DNA from: Deltaproteobacteria bacterium
Lineage (GTDB): Bacteria; Myxococcota; Myxococcia; Myxococcales; 40CM-4-68-19
Assembly (NCBI GenBank): GCA_025358085.1
Contig: JANYKT010000062.1
Span: 1-32,936 of the forward strand
DNA length: 32,936 bases
Direction of reading: 5' to 3'
The notes below the pieces were generated by a model that searched no databases, was not told the DNA's origin, and worked only from the letters and a program-made list of their open reading frames with translations. Within the stretch, counting starts at the first letter, position 1. Every line of letters starts with the position of its first letter. Positions 7,709-16,114 of this stretch are shown here, piece by piece. A program made the translations under genes and the position numbers.

Positions 7709-8203
7709 GTGCCGGTCGCAGAGCTCCACCCGTTCGTGCTGCACTTCGCGGTGGCGCTGCTGCTCGCGGCGCCACTCTGCGACTCGCTGGGGTTGCTGCT
7801 CCGGCGCGAACCGCTGCTGTACGCAGGCCGCTGGAACACGCTCCTGGGTGCTGGCGCCGCGGTGGTTTCCGTCATCACCGGCCTCGCGGCCGAGGCGGCG
7901 TTGGGTCCGCACAGCGCGGCGGGAGGAGCGCTGCTCGAACTGCATCGGGCGCTCGGCTACGTGATGGTCGCGGTCTGGGTCCCGGTGGCTGTCTGGCGTG
8001 CCCTGTCAAAGCTCGCGCTACCCCAGCGTGCGCGGACTCTCTACCTGACAGTCGCGTTCGTCGGGGCCGCCATCGCGCTGGTGCAGGCGGGGCTGGGCAG
8101 CGCGCTTGTCTATCGCCACGGGGTGGGGCTGTCGTCCACGGCCCGCGCGGAGCCTACGCCTCACAGCACCACCCGGATCCCGATGGACAAGACGGTCCAC
8201 TAA
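7709..8203 (+). CDS. DUF2231 integral membrane protein
   Basis: Protein of 164 residues opening with ELHPFVLHFAVALLLAAP, the hallmark HPxxVHFPxxL-like motif of DUF2231 (commonly annotated as a four-helix membrane protein). Hydrophobic helices lie at about 7-29, 41-62, 79-98 and 111-133, giving four membrane spans. A polar C-terminal tail of about 30 residues follows. The start is GTG at 7709. Members are often near cytochrome or haem-copper oxidase genes, but none is present here. The stop codon at 8201-8203 leads straight into a hairpin (8206-8222) that also serves the opposing queF gene. Confidence 0.75.
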   Translation: MPVAELHPFVLHFAVALLLAAPLCDSLGLLLRREPLLYAGRWNTLLGAGAAVVSVITGLAAEAALGPHSAAGGALLELHRALGYVMVAVWVPVAVWRALSKLALPQRARTLYLTVAFVGAAIALVQAGLGSALVYRHGVGLSSTARAEPTPHSTTRIPMDKTVH

Positions 8204-8222
8204 AAACGGGCCGCGCGCCCGT
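8201..8222 (-). terminator. Rho-independent terminator for queF
   Basis: Read on the minus strand, a perfect 6-bp stem (ACGGGC/GCCCGT) with a 5-base loop is followed directly by TTTTT. It lies 42 bases after the queF stop. On the plus strand the same hairpin follows the DUF2231 stop codon but has no T-run, so efficient termination is expected mainly for queF. Confidence 0.75.
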
Positions 8223-8263
8223 CTGCGAGCGAGGCGACCTGTCGGGGAGGCCTAAGCGCCTGG

Positions 8264-8623
8264 TCAACTCTGCGTGGGATGCCGCGCGATCACCACGGTC
8301 TTGATTCCGCCGCGGACCATGAAGTCGCCGACGACCTCGCAGCGCCTCGGATGCAGCGCCGCGATGAGGTCGTCGAGGATGCGGTTGGTCACGGCCTCGT
8401 GGAAGGCGCCCTCATCTCGGAAGCTCCAGAGGTAGAGCTTGAGGCTCTTCAGTTCGACGCAGAGATCGCCGGGGGTATAGGTAATGCGGATGGTGGCGAA
8501 ATCCGGCTGCCCCGTCTTCGGGCAGACGCAGGTGAACTCGGGGCACTCGAAGCGGATTTCATAGTCGCGCATCGGACTTGGGTTGGGAAAAGTGTCGAGG
8601 GATCGGGTGGGCACACGCGGCAT
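8264..8623 (-). CDS. queF: NADPH-dependent 7-cyano-7-deazaguanine reductase (short, unimodular type)
   Basis: Reduces preQ0 to preQ1 in queuosine synthesis. The 119-residue product matches the short QueF form: [21 protein letters not shown] at the N-terminus, [12 protein letters not shown] carrying the thioimide-forming Cys and the acid Asp, the QueF signature [25 protein letters not shown], and the closing [11 protein letters not shown] at 8621-8623 chosen because GGAG stands 6 bases upstream; an in-frame ATG at 8633-8635 would add four residues and longer upstream starts are outside the family. Short QueF proteins are usually about 120-165 residues, so this one is complete. No other queuosine gene is in the window. 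The gene ends in a clear intrinsic terminator (8201-8222). Confidence 0.92.
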   Translation of the reverse strand: MPRVPTRSLDTFPNPSPMRDYEIRFECPEFTCVCPKTGQPDFATIRITYTPGDLCVELKSLKLYLWSFRDEGAFHEAVTNRILDDLIAALHPRRCEVVGDFMVRGGIKTVVIARHPTQS

Positions 8624-9002
8624 GGCGCGCTCCATAACAAGACTTAAGCCGCACCGCCTAGCGAGAAGAAGTGCCGTGCCCGCGCCCGGGCCGTCAATCC
8701 GATGGGCGCCATCGAACTCCTTGCAGCCTGCCAAGGCGTGCAGTATGAGGCGCCTGATGACACGGAAGGCAGAGCCTCCAAGTCGACGGCCCCCCCGTCG
8801 CGGCGCACATCCCGCAACGACCCGCGCCCCCATCCGCAAGGCAAGGCCAGCTCCACTCGACGTCAGCTACGACGCAGACTTCGGTGTCGCTTTCGCAGTC
8901 GTGCCCGCCCTCAAGCGACGTCCCGACGCGTGAGGCCTGGACGCAGGCGGAGCCTTGCCTGAGGGGCTTCCTTTTGTGTCTGCAAGTGAAAATCATGACA
9001 GC
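8624..9002 (+). other. Gene-free spacer between queF and the RskA-like gene
   Basis: About 380 bases between divergent genes. Open frames here are low-complexity Arg/Pro/Ser translations typical of GC-rich non-coding DNA and carry no recognisable domain. It must hold the promoters of queF and of the RskA-like gene. I see no preQ1 riboswitch-like sequence upstream of queF, and no repeat or convincing -10/-35 pair. Confidence 0.5.
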
Positions 9003-9839
9003 ATGGCGACCAAAATATTGCCGAACTCCGCTCCTCCTTTTTCGCGTCTAACCGAAAGCCGGGGCGCCAGCTCCTCCTGGAGGGTCGCGATCCCGATCGT
9101 CCTCGTGGCCGTGGCGGTCGTCGCCGCTCTGGCGTACCTGGCCTCGCAGCTGACGACCTCCAGCGAGAAGCTGGCGGCGGCGCAGCGCGACTCCGAGGCC
9201 TCGAAACAGAGCGTCGATGGCTTCCAGAAGCAAACCTCGCAGCTGCAGGCGGACAACGCGTTGCTCCGGACAGCCGGGCGCACCACGCTCATGTTAGAGG
9301 CCGCAAAGCCGGCGACCAAATCGAAGAAAAAGACGACCGACGCGGCCGAACCTTCGGCGGGCTGGGCTGCAGCCACTTGGGGCGAGGCGGCCGACGGGAA
9401 GACCTGGATGCGGGTCTCGGCCTATGGCCTGCAAGCGCCGGCCAACGGCAAGGCGTACCACCTCTGGTTCACTCCCACGACCGGAGCCCAAATCGACGCC
9501 GGCAGGCTCGAACCCGCCGCCGACGGCAGCGCGTTCGCGATGATGAAGGACCTGCCCGCGGTTGACCAAGGCAAGAGCGTAGCCCTCGCACTCAATGAGG
9601 AAGGGGCGAAGGCCTCCGGCGAACCGCTGATGGCTGCGCAGCTCCCGACACTGAAAGCGACTGTCGCGGCGCCCAAGGCCGCTGCTCCAGCCCAAACGGC
9701 ACCCGCCGCCGGCGCCGGAGCCCCTGCCGGTGCCACCTCACCGGCTGGGGCCGTGGCCCCTCCTGGCGCCGCGACACCGGCTGCCGAGGCACCAGCCGTT
9801 GTCCCGGGAAAGGATGAGCCGGCCCCCACGAAGCCGTAG
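9003..9839 (+). CDS. Membrane-anchored protein with an RskA-like (anti-sigma-K) extracytoplasmic domain
   Basis: Protein of 278 residues. An N-terminal cytoplasmic piece of about 26 residues precedes one membrane segment (VAIPIVLVAVAVVAALAYLA, about 28-47), then a helical coiled-coil-like stretch (52-88). A domain at about 118-215 resembles the C-terminal domain of anti-sigma factor RskA, with TWMRVSAYGLQAPANGKAYH followed by LWF and a GAQIDAGRL turn. An Ala/Pro/Gly-rich tail (217-278) ends the protein. The zinc-binding anti-sigma N-terminal domain is absent and no sigma factor gene is adjacent, so a classical anti-sigma role is doubtful. ATG at 9003 chosen because it gives the cleanest membrane topology; a TTG at 8955 would add 16 residues. 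The ribosome site is weak. Confidence 0.65.
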   Translation: MATKILPNSAPPFSRLTESRGASSSWRVAIPIVLVAVAVVAALAYLASQLTTSSEKLAAAQRDSEASKQSVDGFQKQTSQLQADNALLRTAGRTTLMLEAAKPATKSKKKTTDAAEPSAGWAAATWGEAADGKTWMRVSAYGLQAPANGKAYHLWFTPTTGAQIDAGRLEPAADGSAFAMMKDLPAVDQGKSVALALNEEGAKASGEPLMAAQLPTLKATVAAPKAAAPAQTAPAAGAGAPAGATSPAGAVAPPGAATPAAEAPAVVPGKDEPAPTKP

Positions 9840-9880
9840 CCATAGGGCAACGCCCTGCAGTCGTGGTAGGAGGGCGGGCC

Positions 9881-10495
9881 ATGAGACGGCTCGCCCTCTT
9901 CGTCGTTCTGGCCCTTGTCTCCGCGTGCAAAAACGCCGCGGCTGTCCCCGACCCGCTTGCCGGGCAGCGCAAGATTTGTCAGCAGCTGGCCGCCGACAAA
10001 CAGCTGCGGGCCGGGGTCTCGGTGGACGACTGCGCGCGCCAGCTCCAGGCCGCCGACAGCCGGGCGGACAGCAGCCGCCAGGCTGAAGAACTGGCGAATC
10101 GCCTGCAGCAGCTGGTCGCGGCCTCGCACCAGCAGGGATCTTCACAAGGGGAGCAGGATGCTCAGCTCAATGTCGTAGTTGCCAAGTTGCAGGGGCTCGG
10201 CAAGGCTGCGGTGCCGATGGCGTTGTCGATGATGACCACCACCATCGACCCTGACCTGCGTGCTCCGCTGGCGCGGGTGCTTTCGACCGTGTGCGCCGCC
10301 GACTGCGCTGCGGGTAACTTCGACTGCATCGTCCCGGCGCTGCTCGAAGGAACCTCGGACGACAAGCCCAGCGACGTTCGGCGCGACTCGGCCGCGGCGC
10401 TCGCGCGTTGTACGGGAGAAAAGGTCAAGGGCGAACCATCGGCGTGGCGCAAATGGTGGTCTGATCGCGAGGCTCGTCAGCCCGCGGATCACTGA
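9881..10495 (+). CDS. Putative lipoprotein of unknown function
   Basis: Protein of 204 residues with a lipoprotein signal: MRRLALFVVLALVSAC, lipobox VSAC with Cys at residue 16. The mature part is helical, Gln/Ala-rich (about 35-90), then holds several cysteines (for example VCAADCAAGNFDC near 140-152) that could form disulphides outside the membrane. Residues about 100-180 suggest HEAT-like helices (AVPMALSMMTTTIDPDLRAPLARVL), but this is weak. The ATG at 9881 is preceded by AGGAGGG at optimal spacing, deciding the start. It lies 41 bases after the RskA-like gene, so the two may be co-transcribed. Function not recognised. Confidence 0.7.
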   Translation: MRRLALFVVLALVSACKNAAAVPDPLAGQRKICQQLAADKQLRAGVSVDDCARQLQAADSRADSSRQAEELANRLQQLVAASHQQGSSQGEQDAQLNVVVAKLQGLGKAAVPMALSMMTTTIDPDLRAPLARVLSTVCAADCAAGNFDCIVPALLEGTSDDKPSDVRRDSAAALARCTGEKVKGEPSAWRKWWSDREARQPADH

Positions 10496-10624
10496 AAAAT
10501 TTAGCCGTTCTGACCATGTCAAATCCTTGACCGAAGCGGCGGCTCGCCCCTACGCTTGTGCTCCCGAATCCTCAATCAACAACAACGATCCGTTGGATAG
10601 CAACGGAAGACGACGAGAAGAGCC

Positions 10625-11698
10625 ATGGGTGAAGAAGGACCTCCGAAGACAGAGATGATCAACCCCGCGCTGCTCGACGGGGTGTCGGCCAACTTCATCG
10701 TGAAGGGGCCGAACGGGGTCGAGAAGGCCTACCCGATGCGCCAGCTCGTGATGACCATCGGTCGCTCGGACCAGTGCGACATCCCGGTGAAGGACAGCTC
10801 CATGTCCGGGCGCCACTGCGAAGTCAGCAAGATCAATGGCGAGATCAAGGTCAAGGACATGGGCTCGGCGAACGGCATCTGGCTGAACGGCGAGCGCGTG
10901 GAAGAGTGCGAGCTCTTCGACGGCGACGTCATCCGCCTTGGCCAGACCTCGATCCGCGTGGATGTGGTCGGCGGCCGCAAACGCCCCGCCGCAGGCCTCT
11001 CTCCCAAGCTGCTCGGCGCCATTGTCGGCGGCGTGGTGTTGCTCGCGGTGGCCGGCATCGCCATCGGCATGACCATGAAGAAGAAGGCGCAGCACAAGCG
11101 CGACCTCGCCACCCTGAGCTCCTTCGTAGCTGCCGCGCGCGAGGGGCAGAAGTCCAAACCCTGCTCCGCTGCCGTGGACAAGGTTGCCGATGTGGCGAAG
11201 AGCATGAACTCCCTTGGCAAGCCCAGCTGTGCGAACCCGCCCAAGGGGGACGACGCCAGGCGCGTGGTCTCGGGCTTCAAGGAACTCGCGCGAACCGACG
11301 ACCGCGTTGCCACCTCCATCACCCAGTTCGCGGCACAGTCATCGAGCTCTACGGTCGCGCTCACCGGGTCGGCCGAACAGATCGCGGACCCCGAGCTGAA
11401 GTCCAAGCTGGCCGAAGCGGAGGAGCTGATCGAGCAGCGCTCGCAGGTGACCCAGACCTTCATCGCCGACTGGAAGAAGATGGGCCAGGCAACCAATGCT
11501 TACTCGGCGCTGCTGGAGCAGGCTTTCATCCAGGGCAACAAGGGCGTCTGCGCCGCGATTGATCGCGGCATCGCGGCCAAGACCGCGCCCGAAGTGATGG
11601 TCGCCTGCAACAAGAACTTCGACAAGACCAAGAATGCCGTCGAGGAGAAGCTCAAGGAAATCGAAGACGGCGGCGGCGACGAAGCAGCTGAAAAGTAA
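10625..11698 (+). CDS. FHA-domain single-pass membrane protein
   Basis: Protein of 357 residues. The FHA domain at about 23-115 has the phosphothreonine-binding motifs TIGRS (45-48), SGRH (61-64) and SANGIWLNG (81-89). One membrane helix (LLGAIVGGVVLLAVAGIAIGM, about 129-149) is followed by a large, helical, probably extracytoplasmic domain with scattered cysteines (PCSAAVDK, KPSCANPP, GVCAAIDRG, VACNKNF) that could pair in disulphides. So a cytoplasmic phosphopeptide-binding head is joined to an outside domain. A 129-base leader separates it from the previous gene. The next gene begins 10 bases after its stop, implying co-transcription. The Ser/Thr kinase at 4799 is a candidate writer of its ligand (inference). 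Confidence 0.85.
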   Translation: MGEEGPPKTEMINPALLDGVSANFIVKGPNGVEKAYPMRQLVMTIGRSDQCDIPVKDSSMSGRHCEVSKINGEIKVKDMGSANGIWLNGERVEECELFDGDVIRLGQTSIRVDVVGGRKRPAAGLSPKLLGAIVGGVVLLAVAGIAIGMTMKKKAQHKRDLATLSSFVAAAREGQKSKPCSAAVDKVADVAKSMNSLGKPSCANPPKGDDARRVVSGFKELARTDDRVATSITQFAAQSSSSTVALTGSAEQIADPELKSKLAEAEELIEQRSQVTQTFIADWKKMGQATNAYSALLEQAFIQGNKGVCAAIDRGIAAKTAPEVMVACNKNFDKTKNAVEEKLKEIEDGGGDEAAEK

Positions 11699-11708
11699 GG
11701 GGTTGTTT

Positions 11709-12242
11709 TTGTCGCTCTGGTTCTTCGGCGTGCCCGCGATCGCTCTGATCGCGGGCGCGCTCGTTTTGGTGCTCTGGAAAGCGCAAAGACTTCGCGCGCG
11801 GCACCGGCGCGTCTTTGCGGCGCCGCTGCCCATCTTCCCGGAAGGACGCGAGCGGCTGGTCGATGCGCCGCGCGCGCTCTATCACGGCACCCGCTTCAAC
11901 GATGGCGCCGCACTGCTCGTGCCTGCCTGGGGCGAGGAGTGCGTGGGCGATCTCTACTGCACTGAGCAGGCGCTGTTCCTGCAGCGCGAAGAGCAGGGCG
12001 TGCAGCTTTCGATTCCGCTCGACTGGGTGAGCGAGGTCTCGCTGGTCCGCGGCCATGCAAAGTTGGCCGGCAAGGAGCTGCCGATGCTCCGGGTGCGCTG
12101 GCTGCGCGGCGGAGAGGCGCTGCAATCCGACTTCTCGCTGCGCGGCGGAATGGCGTCGCTGGAGCGGCTGCGGCGCGAGATCCATCTGCGCCAGGGCGAT
12201 GTGCAGGCGCGACTGAAGCCGTTTCTGGATCAGCTGCGATGA
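11709..12242 (+). CDS. Membrane-anchored hypothetical protein
   Basis: Protein of 177 residues with an N-terminal membrane helix (LWFFGVPAIALIAGALVLVLW, about 3-23), an Arg-rich stop-transfer segment (KAQRLRARHRR) and a cytoplasmic domain of mixed beta strands, with YHGTRFNDGAALLVP, LYCTEQALFLQREEQG and VQLSIPLDWVSEVSLVRGH. The strand pattern resembles PH/GRAM-like folds, where a conserved W follows an I-P-L run, but this is only suggestive. The start is set as TTG at 11709, 6 bases after TAAGGGG, which also contains the previous stop. The longer open frame from 11634 overlaps the FHA gene. Its stop overlaps the start of the hydrolase gene (ATGA at 12239-12242). Confidence 0.6.
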   Translation: MSLWFFGVPAIALIAGALVLVLWKAQRLRARHRRVFAAPLPIFPEGRERLVDAPRALYHGTRFNDGAALLVPAWGEECVGDLYCTEQALFLQREEQGVQLSIPLDWVSEVSLVRGHAKLAGKELPMLRVRWLRGGEALQSDFSLRGGMASLERLRREIHLRQGDVQARLKPFLDQLR

Positions 12243-13027
12243 AGGTCACTTGCGTCGGCAGCGCGGACGCGTTCAACAGCGCCGGTCGCGGCCACACCTG
12301 CTGGCTGATCGAGGACGAACACGGCGCCGCCATGGTGGACTTCGGAGCGACAGCGCTCGCGGGCCTGCGGCGGCTGGGCCGCGATCCTGCGCAGCAACTC
12401 GACGCCGTCCACTTCACCCATCTCCACGGCGACCACATCGCAGGCTGGCCGTTCCTGCTGGTTGATGCGCAGTACCGCGCCCGGCGCGCGAGACCGCTGC
12501 TCGTCACCGGTCCGCCGGGGACACGGGACCTTTTGCAGGCACTTTGGGGTGCCTGTTACGCGGACACCGCGACGCGTCCGCTGGGCTTCTCCATCGACTA
12601 CCGCGAGCTGCAGCCCGGGGCGCAGGAGACCCTCGGGGGCCGCGAGGTGCGCGCTTTCCGCGCCCAGCACATGCGCGCGCCGCACGTCGCTCTCTCCCTG
12701 CGCATCGGACCTGTCGCATTCACCGGCGACACCGGCGCGCACGCTGGCCTTTCCGCGCTCACCCAGGGCGCGGAGCTCCTCTGCGCCGAGTGCACCGACC
12801 TCGAACCGGGGCCACTCCGCGCGGCCCCGGACTACCCCGCCAACGAGCGTCGGCACCTCTCCTGGAGCGAGCTCCGCACGCTGCTGCCCGCGCTGGGCGT
12901 CCGCCGCGTGCTGCTCGCCCACCTCTCAGCCGAAGCACGCGAGGCCGGCGCCGCGATCGAGCGCCAGGCGGCCATTCTTGGTCTCGACTTGCACATCTGC
13001 GACGACGGTACCGCCGCCGACGTGTAG
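12239..13027 (+). CDS. Metallo-beta-lactamase-fold hydrolase
   Basis: Cytoplasmic protein of 262 residues of the MBL superfamily. The zinc motif HxHxDH is present as THLHGDH (H61, H63, D65, H66). Further expected ligands are His near QHMRAPH (about 142-147), Asp in AFTGDTG (near 162) and a late His in LLAHLS (near 223). The start VTCVGSADAFNSAGRGHTCW is typical of the ribonuclease Z/phosphodiesterase-like group (RNase Z-like and cyclic phosphodiesterase members), so the substrate could be RNA, a cyclic nucleotide or another phosphodiester. The ATG overlaps the previous stop (ATGA). With an adenylyl cyclase 8.5 kb upstream a cAMP phosphodiesterase is possible, but nothing in the sequence decides this. 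Confidence 0.82.
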   Translation: MKVTCVGSADAFNSAGRGHTCWLIEDEHGAAMVDFGATALAGLRRLGRDPAQQLDAVHFTHLHGDHIAGWPFLLVDAQYRARRARPLLVTGPPGTRDLLQALWGACYADTATRPLGFSIDYRELQPGAQETLGGREVRAFRAQHMRAPHVALSLRIGPVAFTGDTGAHAGLSALTQGAELLCAECTDLEPGPLRAAPDYPANERRHLSWSELRTLLPALGVRRVLLAHLSAEAREAGAAIERQAAILGLDLHICDDGTAADV

Positions 13028-13036
13028 ACTTGGCAC

Positions 13037-13345
13037 ATGAACCGGATTGAGCAGCTGCGAAAGTTCATTGAGGCCCGACCCGACGAGGCGTTCCCGCGGT
13101 ATGCCCTCGCGCTGGAGTTGAAGGGCGCGGGCGACGCAGCGGCGGCGGCCGGTGAACTGGCGGAGCTATTAAATCGGAAGCCTGATTATCTCGCTGCCTA
13201 TCTGCAGCACGGTATGCTGCTGCAGGCCCTCGAACGCCCTGCCGACGCGCGCGCCGCCTTGACCCGCGGACAAGCGCTGGCGCGGGAGAAGGGCGATCAG
13301 CACACGCTGTCGGAGCTGACCGCGGCGCTCGATGCACTACCCTGA
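13037..13345 (+). CDS. Small TPR-repeat protein
   Basis: Protein of 102 residues made of about two and a half TPR helix pairs: RPDEAFPRYALALELKGAG (14-32), KPDYLAAYLQHGMLLQALER (48-67) and DARAALTRGQALAREKGD (70-87), with TPR-typical Ala, Leu and Gly positions. TPRs mediate protein-protein contacts. ATG 10 bases after the hydrolase stop, so it probably ends the run of genes from 10625. No catalytic motif or signal peptide. Confidence 0.72.
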   Translation: MNRIEQLRKFIEARPDEAFPRYALALELKGAGDAAAAAGELAELLNRKPDYLAAYLQHGMLLQALERPADARAALTRGQALAREKGDQHTLSELTAALDALP

Positions 13346-13426
13346 TTTAATCATATTACACCGCCCTGGAAACAGACGCGCTTTCCTTGACTGGGCGGGT
13401 CGCAGCGCGCAGGATCGCCGGGCCCC

Positions 13427-13804
13427 ATGAGACCGAAAAAAGTGCTGATCGTCGATGACTCGAAGCTGCTGCATCGAATGTTCGAGATGATGCTGCGGCA
13501 GTACACGCTCGTGCACGCCTACGACGGGCGCGAGGCGATCGACAGATTGAATGAGCACAAGGATGTCGACCTGGTTCTGCTCGACATCAATATGCCGCGG
13601 ATGAACGGGCTGGAATTCCTGGCCGAGGTCAAAAGCATCGTCGAGCACCAGCGAATTCCGGTCGTCATCATCACCACTGAAGGAACCGAGGACGATACCC
13701 AGCGCGGGCTCGATGCCGGCGCCGCCGCATATGTGAAGAAGCCATTTCGTAACGAGGAATTGTTAGGCGTGATCAATCGGCTCACCGCGAGCCCCGCCCC
13801 GTGA
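13427..13804 (+). CDS. Single-domain CheY-like response regulator
   Basis: Receiver domain only, 125 residues. It has the acidic pair D10/D11 (VLIVDDSK), phospho-acceptor D53 (LVLLDINMP), Thr at 83-84 (VIITTEG) and the conserved Lys-Pro K105-P106 (YVKKPF). All phosphorylation residues are present, and there is no DNA-binding or enzymatic output domain, so it must act through protein contacts. It heads a four-gene chain with overlapping ends (GTGA with the GAF gene at 13801-13804), suggesting it signals to or through the products downstream. No histidine kinase is in the window. The 81 bases upstream contain TTGACT but no convincing -10. Confidence 0.9.
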   Translation: MRPKKVLIVDDSKLLHRMFEMMLRQYTLVHAYDGREAIDRLNEHKDVDLVLLDINMPRMNGLEFLAEVKSIVEHQRIPVVIITTEGTEDDTQRGLDAGAAAYVKKPFRNEELLGVINRLTASPAP

Positions 13805-14547
13805 CCGAGCCGCGAAAGCTGGCCGACGCTTTGCCGCCTCGTGCCGGGGTTGCCCTTGAGGAACTGCGCGCCACGCTCGATCGCGCCGCCGAGCTGACGC
13901 GCGAGCTCAGGGACCTGCCCGCTCCCGCTCCCGCTGGGCAAGTCCGGGAAGAACTGGCCGCTCGACTCGCCGACGTCGAATCGGACCGGACCGAGCTGTC
14001 GCACAAGCTGGCCGAATACGAGCAGCAGGTGGGCCGGCTGATGAACCTGTACGTCGCAACCTACCAACTGCACGCCACGCTCGATCCCGCCGAGGTGCAA
14101 GCCACCATCGCCGAGATCGCCATCAACCTTCTCGGCGCCGAGCGCTTCGCGCTGCTCTTCTGGAAGACCGACGCGGCTGAATGCGAGATCGCCCTCCAGC
14201 AGGGCATGGATCGAGACGGGAGCGGTCTCTACATCAACAACACTTATGCCGGCGGCGACGCGGCGGTGGACGCGACCTTGTCCGACGGCGTGCTCCGCAT
14301 GGGGCCCATCGACGGGTCGGACGTGCTGGCCGCGGTCCCACTCACGGTGCAAGGCGCGACGGTGGGCGCGCTCGTCATCCTGAAGCTTTTTGACCACAAG
14401 TCGGGGCTGCGGCCGGACGACCGCGACCTGCTGGACCTGCTCGCGGCCCACGCGGCCTCTGCGCTGTTTGCAGCCCGCGTGTATTCGAACACCGACCGCA
14501 AGCTCAAGACACTGGAGAGCCTGGTCAAGCTCGTCAGGCGCAAGTAG
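13801..14547 (+). CDS. Coiled-coil GAF-domain protein
   Basis: Protein of 248 residues. A helical coiled coil occupies about 18-80 (LEELRATLDRAAELTRELRD; EELAARLADVESDRTELSHK). The GAF domain, about 85-230, contains NLYVATYQLHATLDPAEVQA, LLGAERFALLFW, VLAAVPLTVQGATVGALVIL and DRDLLDLLAAHAASAL, the usual GAF closing helix. GAF domains bind small molecules such as cyclic nucleotides or mediate dimerisation; the ligand here cannot be read. The GTG start overlaps the receiver stop (GTGA), so translation is coupled. The next gene follows after one intervening base, and GAF domains recur in that product. Confidence 0.85.
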   Translation: MTEPRKLADALPPRAGVALEELRATLDRAAELTRELRDLPAPAPAGQVREELAARLADVESDRTELSHKLAEYEQQVGRLMNLYVATYQLHATLDPAEVQATIAEIAINLLGAERFALLFWKTDAAECEIALQQGMDRDGSGLYINNTYAGGDAAVDATLSDGVLRMGPIDGSDVLAAVPLTVQGATVGALVILKLFDHKSGLRPDDRDLLDLLAAHAASALFAARVYSNTDRKLKTLESLVKLVRRK

Positions 14548-14548
14548 C

Positions 14549-16114
14549 TTGAGCCTCTCCGGCAACCTCGAGGACGTCTCCGTCGCGGACGCGCTGCAGT
14601 TCATCCATCTCGGTGGCCGGACCGGCACGCTGACGCTGACCCTGGGCGAGACCCGCGCCGAGATTGGCTTCCACCAGGGCCGCATCGTGAACGCCTGGGG
14701 GCCGGGCTCCAAGCGGCTGGGAGAGCTCCTGGTCGACGAAAAAGTCATCGACCAGCCCACCCTTGATGCGGCGTTGGCGCAGCAGAGTGCCGAGCACCCG
14801 CGCCGTTCGCTCGGGCAGATCCTGGTGGCCACGAAGGCGCTCGCGCCCGAGGTCATGTACCGCGCCGTGCAGCAGCAAATCGAGCGGACCGTCCACGACC
14901 TGGTGGCCTGGTCGCAGGGCACCTTCCAATTCGCGCTGGACGATCTCAAGCCCATCGACGACATCGCTGTTTTCCCCGGCGACGTCATCGGCCACCTCAA
15001 TCTCGACACGCAGATGGTGCTGCTCGATGCGCTGCGCATCTTCGACGAGCGCAACCGCGACGCGCAGCTGGCCAAGACACCCACGCCAGCCCTGGGCGGT
15101 CCCAAGGTCGCGCCGGCGCCGATGGTCCCGCCGCCTCCTCCCGCGGACATGCTCGCTGCCGTGCCGCGACCGGCTCTCGCGCCCGCCACCGCGACCGATC
15201 CGGTGGGACAGCGGCTGCGTCTGCAGATCATCTCTTCCGATCGCCAGCTTGCCGAGAAGCTTGCGCAGGGGATGCCCGCAGCCGAGGCCACCGTGGTGCG
15301 GCTGACGCTGCGCGAGGCTGGAACGCCGCCACCGGGCGAGCAGCCGCCCATCGTGCTCATCGATCTGCGCGGCGGCGGCATCGCGCTCGACGCCATCACC
15401 GGACTTCGCCGCGCCCGGCCCCGCGCCTCCATCCTCGCGGTGGTCGACGCTGGCGTCCCGCTTTCGCAGGTGTACCAGGCGGGCGCAATGGCCGCGGTTC
15501 CGGGCGACATCAACATCATCCTCGCCTGCTTTCGTTCGATGGCCGCCAACCGGCGCGACCTGCTGACCGGCGGCGTCCGGACCGAAAAGGTCGACGCCAG
15601 CTTCGCCAAGCTTCGCCGCATCGTCGGCGACCTGCGCTCGGGGCTCATCTCCACCACCATTTCGCTGAGCCTGATGAACATCATCAGCGAATCGGTCGAG
15701 CGCGCGGTGCTCTTCCTGGTGCGCCGCGACGGCCTGACCGCGCTGGGCGCGTTCGGGAACAGCCACGATGGCCAGCCGCTCGCGCATGTCACCCGCGGTC
15801 TCAAGCTCCCGCTCACCGAACAGAACGCGCTGGTCGACAGCCTGGCCGACGGCCAGGTGCGGTCCTCGCTCTTCGACGACGCGCACTTTCCGGCCAGCTT
15901 CGTCGGCCTGGTGGGGCGGCCGCGCTCGTCCCAGTGCGCAATCTTTCCCGTGCTCGGCGGGTCGCGGGTCATCGCTGTCGTCTATGCAGACAATGGACTT
16001 TCCAATCGCGCCATCGAGGAGATCGACATCCTGGAGCTGGCGGCCGCGCAGGCTGGCCTTGCCTTCGAAAACGAGCTGCTTCGTCGCCAGGCCGCCCAGC
16101 CGCGGCCGGCTTGA
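14549..16114 (+). CDS. PATAN (DUF4388)/degenerate receiver/GAF scaffold protein
   Basis: Protein of 521 residues. The PATAN domain is at about 1-165: SLSGNLEDVSVADALQFIHL, GRTGTLTLTLGETRAEIGFH and GRIVNAWG, the standard GxL-x-xSLxDLLQ and HxGRIVxA pattern. A Pro-rich linker (175-215) follows. About 222-340 looks like a receiver fold: LQIISSDRQL (SSD where receivers have DD), IVLIDLRGG with Asp272 at the acceptor place, and ILAVVDAG. The acidic pocket is incomplete, so phosphorylation is doubtful. The GAF-like domain is about 345-510 (SLMNIISESVERAVLFLVRR; QCAIFPVLGGSRVIAVVYAD). Start TTG at 14549, since upstream sequence overlaps the GAF gene. The next gene starts at its stop. Confidence 0.85.
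   Translation: MSLSGNLEDVSVADALQFIHLGGRTGTLTLTLGETRAEIGFHQGRIVNAWGPGSKRLGELLVDEKVIDQPTLDAALAQQSAEHPRRSLGQILVATKALAPEVMYRAVQQQIERTVHDLVAWSQGTFQFALDDLKPIDDIAVFPGDVIGHLNLDTQMVLLDALRIFDERNRDAQLAKTPTPALGGPKVAPAPMVPPPPPADMLAAVPRPALAPATATDPVGQRLRLQIISSDRQLAEKLAQGMPAAEATVVRLTLREAGTPPPGEQPPIVLIDLRGGGIALDAITGLRRARPRASILAVVDAGVPLSQVYQAGAMAAVPGDINIILACFRSMAANRRDLLTGGVRTEKVDASFAKLRRIVGDLRSGLISTTISLSLMNIISESVERAVLFLVRRDGLTALGAFGNSHDGQPLAHVTRGLKLPLTEQNALVDSLADGQVRSSLFDDAHFPASFVGLVGRPRSSQCAIFPVLGGSRVIAVVYADNGLSNRAIEEIDILELAAAQAGLAFENELLRRQAAQPRPA

Noticed and set aside
8583-8933. Open frame of 116 codons upstream of the RskA-like gene
   Set aside because: The translation is Arg/Pro/Ser low-complexity, partly antisense to queF, and lacks a ribosome site; typical chance frame in GC-rich DNA.
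9844-9856. Small AGGGC/GCCCT hairpin after the RskA-like gene
   Set aside because: Only 5 bp with a 3-base loop and no T-run; common by chance at this GC content.
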